NCBI GenBank assembly: GCA_947396885.1
Contig: OX377202.1
Span: 60,538,034 to 60,602,033 of the forward strand
DNA: 64,000 bases
Direction of reading: 5' to 3'
Origin: Heligmosomoides polygyrus polygyrus
Lineage: Eukaryota > Nematoda > Chromadorea > Rhabditida > Heligmosomidae
The position numbers were made by a program, and so were the translations under genes. Of the stretch, positions 56,324 through 64,000 are shown piece after piece; position 1 is the first letter of the stretch; each line of letters starts with the position of its first letter. The notes under the pieces were generated by a model that was not told where the DNA came from, ran no database searches, and was given only the letters and a program-made list of their open reading frames with translations.

Positions 56324-56336
56324 TTTCAGGTCCCCA
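56324..56336 (+). promoter_or_regulatory. Likely trans-splice acceptor and 7-nt leader
   Basis: TTTCAG (56324-56329) is the nematode 3' splice consensus, followed by GTCCCCA and the ATG. With a signal peptide immediately after, a spliced-leader acceptor is the simplest reading. A cis-spliced upstream non-coding exon is the alternative. Confidence 0.5.
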
Positions 56337-56668
56337 ATGAACGGTTTCCTTGTATACTTAGCAACACTGTACGCAGCCACGTTCGTCGTCTACTCGCAGT
56401 CCGATTCCAGCTCTCAGGTGAGCTCCTGATTTCGCGCACATCCTTGTATATCGTTGAGCAATTCCAGTTTGGGAAGCCGTGTTCGTCGTCTTTTCAATGT
56501 TGGAGGACAGAGCCGGTCTTAGACGATGGATCACCTTTCCCTCTCGGAGGTGAGTTCGCTTTTCCCCTGCAAGTCACGCAGCATGGGAAGGAGGTGATCC
56601 TGCCACTTCCAGCTAGCAAGGGACGTGACTGCCAGCATCGCTTGCCGGATAGTCGAGTGCGCTATTAA
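56337..56668 (+). CDS. Small secreted Cys-containing peptide, three exons
   Basis: Exons 56337-56417, 56468-56549 and 56613-56668 join in phase to give a 73-residue protein. Exon 1 is a signal peptide (MNGFLVYLATLYAATFVVYS, cleavage likely near there), so the product should be secreted. Exon 2 encodes FGKPCSSSFQCWRTEPVLDD. Exon 3 encodes ASKGRDCQHRLPDSRVRY then TAA. Intron 1 is 50 bases (GTGAGC...TTCCAG). Intron 2 is 63 bases (GTGAGT...TTCCAG) and in frame without a stop, so retention would add 21 residues. TTTCAG ends 7 bases before the ATG, fitting spliced-leader trans-splicing. With three cysteines it matches no family I know. Confidence 0.55.
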
Positions 56669-56794
56669 AGTGAAGTACTATATAGCGTAGTGCTGAAAGA
56701 CGAGAAATCGTGCCTCGACTTGAAAGCCTCCAGCATCAATCAAGCAGAAATGTGCTGCTATGTAGAATGTTCGAAATGTTCGCCGCTCATTCTA

Positions 56795-57033
56795 CTTTTG
56801 AAGGAGTCGTTGAGGAAATTTGAATGCGTAGTTGGCCAGTACAATAAGTTGCGGTGTCTCGCCGATGGACAGGTCAGCGTTATGTCCCTCCCGGACAAGT
56901 TTGGTACCAATTCGCCGACCCGGAGAAATGGAAGGCTGGTCTGGACGGGAGATCTGAACCAAGAACCTTCAATAGGAGTGCATGCAACTGTCGGTGCCTC
57001 CTCCGACAGCGGAACCACGCGCAAAGCTTTTCA
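56795..57033 (-). repeat. tRNA-derived SINE, copy 3 (minus, diverged)
   Basis: The reverse complement follows the order of copy 2: CCGCTGTCGGAGGAGGC, GGTTCAGATCTCCCGTCCAGACC, TCGGCGAATTGGTACCA, GCTGACCTGTCCATCGGC. The A-box start and the TTTATCC tail are lost or diverged. It accounts for part of the open frame at 56690-57193, which I therefore do not call a gene. Confidence 0.7.
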
Positions 57034-58539
57034 GTATGTTCCCAAAATGATCTTATCGCCGTTGCTTGATAATCTATCTGCATGCAGAGAAATCGTTCAT
57101 GCTAATGTGATGTGGTGGCGCTTAAAACGACTGGGACGGAAGTCGTGGAAAAGCGTATTTTCGGACAGATTGGATGGGCCGATCCTACTTTAAGGGAACC
57201 TCAGATCACATTAAGCCCAGCTCCTTACACGAAAGTTTTAAAACTCATATACTCGAGCGGTCCTCTTTTACAAAAAAGGGACCTCCTGTGACATCCATCA
57301 GCCAGTGGTAATTTTTTCGTGAAAACTGCCAGTAAAAAATGATATGACCAGGTGTCGAGGAAGTCGAGGAGGAACTCCGTCGCTCCTTCTGTGTTCGTGC
57401 TCTGCCCTTTATAAAGCTCGCTTTGCAGGTGGCCCACAACGAACGAAGCGGCTCGAAATAGCATCGAAGAGTCGAGGAGGTGAGTTCCGCGGACCCTGCT
57501 CGAGTATGCAGGCATGGATAAGTATTCGTGACTTTCAGCTCGTTGTCGCTGCACCGAAGGTGTGTGCAGCACGTTCCACTTCCCCAGTGCGACTTTTCTG
57601 CTGTGTGAGGAGTTCTGAAGTGCTTTGTTGCTTGGTCGTCACAGCGAAAATGAAGTTTTCACCGTGGATTTTCACTCGAATCAGCCGCAATGTTGAATTC
57701 TGTTCCTCCGTGTCCGCTAGAGCACATTGGCTGCTAGGAGGCCCTAGTGGATTCATTCGGAAGAACTATGGAATCTCCTTTTTGTGGCACTTTCTCCGTT
57801 TAATAATACCAGTAGTCTCCTTGAAATCCGTTGAAATCTGAGAGAAAAAATGCCGCTATTATTTGCGTGAGAAACATGGAAATCCTTTATGAGGAATTTA
57901 TTGCTATTCTCGCTTCGTTTTGAATCACTGAACATTCTCGAGATTAGTAATATTACTTAAGGTAACTAAAAAGAAGCTTTCGCGCAGAGTTCACACTTAG
58001 TCGCCCTTCGCGTGTTCTGTCTCCGAAAAACCTATACCTTTCATTCCGCCGAAATCGGGCTGAACGCTGAGATTCACTATTATTGGTCACCTACTGAACG
58101 AAGTTTGGGCTCTCATGCTAATTACCGCAGTCCGCTTCACGCGCTTTTTGTTCATTTTTCTTTGCCCACAAGTGTCCGATGTCGGACTACACTCACGAAA
58201 ACGAGTACACAGAGATACAAGTCTTGGGTCAATAGCTGTTCAAGAGAAGCAGCAGACTGACCTTGGAAATGCTAGTTTCGTTCAAATCCTTACATGCTTG
58301 CTAACAAAAAGCAATAAATAGAAAGCATATGCATATATGCTCAGTAAACCTGGTTATATACAAACGGAATGTCGTTGATAATGCTCGGTCTGACTTCAAA
58401 CACGTTTCCAGCCTAGGAAGTTCTTGAAATATTTTGATAGATATTGACAAAAAATGTTTTGCCATAACGAAGATTGTTTAAGGACCAGTTGTCAAACTTC
58501 TCATCATCAATTGTAACTGCCATCTACGTTATGATTTCT
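57034..58539. other. No recognised gene
   Basis: Overlapping frames of 60-165 residues on both strands. Exon-like junctions (TTTGCAG at about 57423-57429, GAG|GTGAGT near 57480) are present, but the enclosed frames are inconsistent. Nothing supportable. Confidence 0.35.
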
Positions 58540-58710
58540 GCAAGAAGAACACCTTAACTACGTCGAATGTGACAAGTTAGAAAGGGTCAGAAAGAGGGGC
58601 TACTATTCTAAAGATATTGACTACTACTCAGAAAAGATTGAGCCCTACAACTATAAACCCACACGCAATTATTCCTCTGATATAGTGACGCCATGCTGAA
58701 AAATTCAACA
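58540..58710 (+). repeat. Dispersed repeat, second copy of 18955-19120
   Basis: Matches the loop segment of the 17918-20780 palindrome over ~160 bases in the same orientation. Confidence 0.75.
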
Positions 58711-58837
58711 TTTTTGAATGCTGTGAGATATTCAGAGAGTCATCATTTCATTATAAACGATCGAGGAGACTAAAATACTTGTAGAGACTATAAATACAAA
58801 ACATTCATCGATTTCCGTTCAGCGACCTTGACTACCC

Positions 58838-58996
58838 CCAGGGCTGAAGTTTCGGGCCGCTCGAACGACATCCACAAAAAATCGATTAATTGATCAATAT
58901 CGAATGACGGCGATTGAAGCTTCAAAAACGAACTTCAGATTCGTGATCAGCGACCTCGAGCACCTCCAGAGCTGAAGTTTCGGGCCGCTGTCGATT
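58838..58996 (+). repeat. Direct duplication around GCTGAAGTTTCGGGCCGCT
   Basis: The 19-mer occurs at about 58844 and 58973, each preceded by a 'GACCT.GA..ACC.CCAG' string. A degenerate CAGATTCGTGATCAGC motif lies between. Confidence 0.8.
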
Positions 58997-59099
58997 TCCA
59001 TCAATAGTTGAGTATCGCCAATACGTCATGCCCCCACTCCAGCTGTGACGAACGAACGGACGGAGACACGCACATACACACACACTACACTTTTATAGG

Positions 59100-60689
59100 A
59101 TCGCAGGATTGTTGCGCACTCTGATTTATACCTGATGTTGTACGGAGAACAGGAAGAAGGCAAAATTTTACACCAGATCAGATGCAGAAGCTAGCCATGA
59201 ATTCAACTTCAGGTAGAAAATCGCTAGAGAATTGTAATAACTTCAAGCGGTGTGAACAGCTCTGTTCCAAACCGCTGACAGTGTATCGCCTTGAGTGTTA
59301 TGGCTCACCAGACCTTGGAAGGACCAGACTGCGGAGGCAGTTTGAGGTGAAATGTCCTGGATGTCCTGGAACATCGATGCTGATTTAAAAGTGCGTTCCG
59401 CAGCAACGGAGACGGGGGCAGCATACAAGGCAGGATGAGGAGCGGCATTATGGACCGTCACCCACAATGCCTTGTTTGCGCGCTGCTTGTACCGATTACG
59501 GTAGGCTACGCTAGGTGCGGAGGAGGAGCGTGATGGAGTCATGATCGCCGATTTCGCTCGAACTTCACCTAAGGGCGTTGCTCACGGCGCTGGTCACGAA
59601 TACGATATCCGCTTTCGGCACTACCTTGTGCGTGGTCACAACAGGGTTGATTCTTCCGTGACATGCATATCGCCATGACCAGCGCCCTCAGTAACCCCGT
59701 GTAAGCTTTGGAAGTCTTGAGACCACCGCAATTACCATTCCATGCCTACCGTAGCCTGTCTGATCAGCCAAAATTTCAAAAAGGATGGCGCCTTTGCAAT
59801 GAGCACAGCAGAGACAATGGATCTGGTCTCTCTGACGGAATCTCTCGTTGCGACTTCACATGGAGAACTTTGACCGATCCTGTCGGTTCCTGCGAAGCGC
59901 AGGGAAGCGATATCACAAATCCTACCTTCTCTCGATACCGCTTACTTGCCCACAGCACCACCAGCAATTAGAATCAGCGTCCGAAATTGCATCTCACGGT
60001 CTGCATGACAACTGCGACGTTTGAGCTCCTGCTTGGTAGATTTTTGTCAACTTACACCCCCTCCCTACTAGTGCTTTGGTAGAGAACCGTGTAGATATAA
60101 CGGTGCCGAAAAGTTCAATTGTTGTCAACCCTCGAAGGGACTTTTTTTGATCCTTCTTGCACCGAATAGCGTGGTCGACATCTACCTATTGCATTGCTAG
60201 TGCATACACTGCTGGAAAGCTATCCCTCCTCACACAGCTAGGCTGGAAAATCACACTGACAAGAAGAGCGCAGGTGTTTATGCTCATAGCGCAACTTTAA
60301 TCGGAAGCGAGGAAGAGCCGACGTCGGCGTATCGCAGCTGGAAGGATGTGTGTAGGAGTTAGTCGGAGTAGCTCAGAAATGTCCGCCTTGAATTTGCATC
60401 GCGGAATCCGAACGGTGCTGAAACACGTTTTCAAGTTACTCCTTCAGAGTTCACTCAAAGTCATATACACACTAAGCAAAAGCTTGTTCCAAAAAGTCTA
60501 ATGATAAATCGATTCTTTATTGCGATGATATAGTCTGCCTCAGAATTACGCTGTGTACATTATTCGAAAAAAATAAAATTTGTCCCTCAGCTACAGCAAA
60601 GATTTCTAAATAACTCTAGACATGAAGCGAGCAAAATCTGGTGGGCTGAGCGGTGAGGCTGGAATGTATCTCGAAGTGTTTTTGAATGA
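59100..60689. other. No recognised gene
   Basis: Short frames only. A ~33-bp imperfect inverted repeat surrounds 59573-59700 (GGCGCTGGTCACGAATACGA against its complement), related to the dispersed CAGATTCGTGATCAGC motif family. Confidence 0.35.
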
Positions 60690-61990
60690 TGAACCTAAAT
60701 GTAAATTGGAACCACTACCTCCAAAAGTCCATTCACGACTTCTACTGCGATCTCTTCGATAGCCACGTCCACCTCCTCCATGCCATCTGCCGCAGGATGG
60801 ATGCATCGTCCCCTCTGTTCTCCCTTCCGACATACCATCTTGTTGTTGCACAACCGCGCAGCACCCGGTCCCGACAGGATCAGAACTGAACATCTGAAGA
60901 ACCTCCCGCCAGCGCTCATCAACATCTTAACGCGGCTGCCCACTGCTGCTCTCCCACCGGAATGTAAAGTTCCATCCCAGTGGAAGAGCAGTAGGACCGC
61001 CTTGGTTACAGGAAGGAGACGTGCACGGTATTGACAACTGTCCCCCGATCTGTTCGCAGTCCGCTGTCTTCAAGCTATTCACCCGACTCATCCTGAACAG
61101 GATCAATAGAACGTTAGACGATGGAGAGCAGTGCGAACAAGCAGAATTTTGGAGAGGATTCAGCGCGATCGACTACACTCACTTCTTTAGAGGCTCATCG
61201 AAGTATCGCTAGAGTACAAGCTCCTGCTTTGTCTTACGTTCATCGTCCTGAAGAAGGCCTTCGTCTCTGTTGAAAATGAAGTGGTCCTTACTCTAATGAC
61301 CACTTCATTTTCTGGGCGTTCCTATAAATACATCATAGTATCTCGAAAGGAGCACAGTGAGATTCGCGACGATTCACCATTCTACAACGAGGTTGTCGTC
61401 AGTAAGAACAAGTTTCTGATGCCCCATTCTCTCTCAGCGGAACTAGCATCTCGTATGCTTAAGCTACATGTATCTTGTCGGTCAGTGTAGCCGACGATCT
61501 AGAGCCGGAACTGCGCAGGAAGAAGCGAGCAACTAGGGGAGGTTCAAGAGCGTCAATAAGTCGAAGAACGTCCGACTCCGTGCGCACCTACTCGAACGCA
61601 CCCGTTGATGTACGCTTGAGGAGCCTGGGCATAAGAAGGCAGGATGAGCAATCGTTCAGCTCCGCGCAACGAGGAATCGATGCTTGTGATGGCACGATTC
61701 ACGCGAGTGAGAGAGAGCCTCGGTAGTGCTAGTTTAGTCGACATTTGAGGGTCAGAGAACTTGTTCCACGGGACAAGTCATCAAAAATTAGGCGGGTCAG
61801 CCACGTTATGTCTTTTGCTGACCAGGATACTATCTCAACGGTAGATCGGAACGGCGCAAGTGTTGTATATGGACACAACCGCCTCTTCCTGGAAAGTAAC
61901 AAGCTGCAGGTACCTCGACCCCAATACAACTCTGCGCAGAGTTAGGGGCGACGGAAGTCGCGTGTTGGCGTCCTGTTCATTCACGTGCTC
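60690..61990 (+). mobile_element. RTE-1-like copy, 5'-truncated and heavily decayed
   Basis: Similarity to 52795-54390 begins at TCCATTCACGACTTCTAC and runs through 'PGPDRIRTEHLKNLPPALIN', 'VFKLFTRLILNRINRTLDDG' and remnants of motif A, with the FADD region deleted. It ends near 61960-61990 around TGTTGGCGTCC. Stops and deletions are frequent. It lacks the endonuclease completely. No target duplication is evident. Confidence 0.8.
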
Positions 61991-62054
61991 CACAGCTGAT
62001 GGGCGCGCGCGGAATGAGGGCTCCTATCGATTATACTTGTGCTTTTTAAAAAAT

Positions 62055-62345
62055 TTTCGAATGAATGAATAATCGAATGACCCCATTTTTTCGGTTGTTC
62101 GAATTTCCGAATAATCGAATAACCCCATTTTTCGCTTATTCGAATTTCCGAATAATCGAATAACCCCATTTTTCGTTTATTCGAATTACCAAATAATCGA
62201 ATAACCCCATTTTTTGGTTATTCGAATTTCCGAATAATCGAATAACCCCATTTTTTGGTTATTCGAATTTCCGAATAATCGAATAACCCCATTTTTTGGT
62301 TATTCGAATTTCCGAATAATCGAATATTCGAAAAATCGAATAATC
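62055..62345 (+). repeat. 41-bp minisatellite of hairpin-forming units
   Basis: About seven units of 'GAATTTCCGAATAATCGAAT' plus 'AACCCCATTTTTTGGTTATTC'. In most units CGAATAACC pairs perfectly with GGTTATTCG around a T-rich loop. The first units have stem mismatches (CGAATGACC, GCTTATTCG). Confidence 0.9.
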
Positions 62346-62370
62346 GAGTAAACTTTATTATAACCTAATA

Positions 62371-63454
62371 CACCCGGTGCAAAATAGGTTCACCCCTGGT
62401 TTGTCCATCGGTACCCGAAGAACCCGCTGCCGAGGTTCAGTAATGTTACCATCGTATTCCTCACTATGGAAAAGTTCTATAGGAGAATTCTAAGCAGTTT
62501 ATCTTATCAGTGCAGGATACCACGAACTTTAACTGAAAATTTAAGAAATGGAGACCGGTGCAAAATATAAGCTCGCTTCATAGAAAATATGATTAATCAC
62601 AAAAGTACCTACAAACAAGGTAAGATTAGTACTTCGTCACATCACCTTTGTTGCAACCATATCGAAAATTCTATTTTGCATGCTACTGATTAGGTTATCA
62701 ACATCAGTTCGCTCAAAATTGGCCCATGCATGAAGTATGGCGTTCTTCAGATCAGAAACCGATGTCTCAGCGGTTCCATTTTTGTACACTGTGTACAAGA
62801 ATGTCCCACTAGCTTTCTAGTTTTCGGGTTGAGATCTGAAGAACAGCTAGGCCACTTCAAATGTTGAGTTCTGTTGGAGTTGAGTCAACCTGTAGTTGAC
62901 TGCGATACGTGTATGGATGCATTATCTTGTTGGAAAATAAGGTTGTGCCTAAATCTATCTTCAAATCTTCTGAAATATGGCAGAAGGTAATCTCCGAGCA
63001 ATTTCTGGTAGTCTTCACTGTTCACCCTACACGAGACGAACTGCAAGGCAACAAGTTCTATCCAGAAAACGCAGCCGAAACCATGAGACTTCCACCGACA
63101 AAGTAGGACCTGTAGAATACTCGCTTCTCTCTCTCCTCAAATCTCTCGAATAGTGTCTGTACCCATCGGGCCCATCAAGATTCCACTTCTTTTACACTAC
63201 TGGAGAGATCTGAGAAAAGAGGTCGAGTATCCTCTAGGCACAACTTTGACGGTGAAAGTCTCATGGTTGGGCTGCGTTTTCTGGATGCGGACCTGTCTCG
63301 TTCGTTTCGGAAGTTCGTCTCGTGTAGGATGAACAGTGAAGACTACCAGGAATTGCTCCGAGATCACCTTTTGCCATATTTAAGGAGGCTTCCTAGGCAC
63401 AACCTCATTTTCCAACAAGATATTGCATCCACACACGTATCGCAGTCAACTGCA
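62371..63454 (-). mobile_element. Tc1-like element, folded back on itself
   Basis: A minus-strand Tc1-like transposase gene runs from about 63190 to 62610. A second partial copy runs on the plus strand from about 63190 to 63454, so the two meet head to head. One end, TACACCCGGTGCAAAATAGG at 62370, may be the terminal repeat. The plus copy is cut at 63455 by a non-LTR tail. Confidence 0.7.
62610..63190 (-). pseudogene. Tc1-like transposase, minus copy
   Basis: Reading minus: a KKWNLDGPDG block near 63170, VNSEDYQKLLGDYLLPY, FQQDNASIH (second catalytic Asp), a stop within the region following QSTTG, LKWPSCSSDLNP leading toward the third acidic residue, and an AWANFERTDVDNLISSM C-terminus. These are the motifs of a Tc1-family DDE transposase. 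Stops and shifts show that it is dead. The N-terminal DNA-binding region is missing. Confidence 0.7.
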
Positions 63455-63460
63455 GGTTTA
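63224..63460 (+). pseudogene. Tc1-like transposase, inverted partial copy
   Basis: FDGESLMV (a 'GGGSVMVW'-type motif), RMNSEDYQELLRDHLLPYL and FQQDIASTHVSQST. The conserved Asn after the Asp is Ile here. Coding ends at CTGCAGG where TTTATTTTA begins. Confidence 0.7.
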
Positions 63461-63870
63461 TTTTATTTTATTTATTTATTTATTCAAAACGTTCGCGATA
63501 AGCGCAAGCGGCAGAAAAAAGTATTACAACTACACAACAGCATGAAGACACACCTAGAGCGAGTCAAACCAATGTCCTATGAGGAGAAAGGGCCACCTTC
63601 AGCTTACTCCTAGGTCGACTGATAGGAAGCTTCTCAGGCTCCCCTTTTGTTTGAGACGCACGCAGATAAAAGAATTTGGTGCCTACAAAGCGCGAAAAGT
63701 GGATTAACTTATAAACCCGACAAATATCAAGGAATTTCCTGCGAGAAGCCAATGTGTGAAGACCCAGGTATTTGTTCCTTATCGATGCTTTAGGTACCAT
63801 AGAGTAAAGGAACCCGCCAATGCGAATAAGAACCTTGTAGTTAGTTATTCTGTACCTTTTCCACAAGGTT
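63455..63870 (-). mobile_element. CR1/Jockey-like non-LTR 3' fragment with AAAT tail
   Basis: The minus frame 63564-63866 (LGLHTLASRRKFLDICRVYKL...) resembles the post-reverse-transcriptase 'LGL.SL..RR...DL...YK' segment of CR1/Jockey elements. The 3' end is an (AAAT)n tail, seen as TTTA repeats at 63455-63483. AGGTTTAT occurs at both edges (63454 and 63866), a possible target duplication. It inserted into the Tc1-like copy. Confidence 0.55.
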
Positions 63871-63875
63871 TATAA

Positions 63876-64000
63876 GAGGTTGATTTATTTATTTATTTAT
63901 TTATTGCACATGTTTGTGCGCTATACAAGAAAAGGAATGTAATCGAAGAAAAACATAACATTTAACGAACTTGAGTGTTTCTCGATTCATGTTTGTCACT
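63876..64000 (-). mobile_element. Second AAAT-tailed element 3' end, cut by the window edge
   Basis: TTTATTTATTTATTTATTTA (63880-63903) followed by ATTGCACATGTTTGTGCGC. This is the same tail type as 63455-63483, so probably another minus-strand non-LTR 3' end. Coding sequence is not reached. Confidence 0.4.

Noticed and set aside
56690..57193. 167-residue open frame
   Set aside because: Its middle is a minus-strand SINE copy. No domain or splice support.
57225..57572. 115-residue minus-strand frame as a gene
   Set aside because: Competing open frames on both strands and no recognisable motif.
62055..62345. CRISPR array
   Set aside because: Units are contiguous with no unique spacers, in a eukaryotic transposon-rich context.

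Overview
This is a eukaryotic window whose visible content is mostly transposable elements. It fits a clade V (strongylid or hookworm-like) nematode. The reasons are candidate introns of 44 to 63 bases ending in (T)TTCAG-type acceptors, a secreted-peptide gene whose start codon lies 7 bases after a TTTCAG acceptor as in spliced-leader genes, and abundant RTE, Penelope-like, mariner/Tc1 and hAT-like repeats. The species assignment is inference. I see no rRNA, CRISPR array or convincing functional tRNA gene.

Layout, left to right. 1-2042: decayed RTE retrotransposon (minus). 2278-3186: mariner with poly-G inverted ends. 6611-9240: hAT-like non-autonomous element holding a tRNA-derived SINE. 9735-11268: palindromic element with a tRNA-like unit in each arm. 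16446-17031: 3' end of a Penelope-like element. 17918-20780: large palindrome with an RTE tail and (TTA)n in its left arm. 21702-23160: hAT MITE with an exact 8-bp target duplication. 23407-24892: gene-like region whose last three exons join in phase. 25306-26120: broken mariner. 26622-27785 and 27790-29210: two palindromic elements back to back.

30615-49194 is one nested stack. Two ~3-kb elements (A and B) lie head to tail. An RTE element (33661-39678) sits at their junction with a perfect 16-bp target duplication. A 3,086-bp hAT-like palindrome interrupts the end of that RTE frame with a perfect 8-bp duplication. A second copy of the 1.45-kb hAT MITE sits in B. A mariner-type element (44131-49190) sits at the last TA of B and contains a Penelope-like element in which a GIY-YIG endonuclease precedes the reverse transcriptase. 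That element is itself cut by an antisense RTE tail.

49195-64000: a second, RTE-1-like retrotransposon with a 23-bp target duplication (51545-54447), SINE copies at 55585 and 56795 (minus), a three-exon secreted-peptide gene (56337-56668), a decayed RTE-1-like copy (60690-61990), a hairpin-forming 41-bp minisatellite (62055-62345), and a fold-back Tc1-like element interrupted by a CR1/Jockey-like tail at the right edge.

The autonomous-type proteins (RTE endonuclease/reverse transcriptase, Penelope-type reverse transcriptase, mariner and Tc1 transposases) are mostly broken. The RTE at 36830-39679 is the best preserved. The non-autonomous elements carry hallmarks of mobilisation by hAT and mariner transposases supplied elsewhere. 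Only two loci look like host genes, and neither has a function I recognise.
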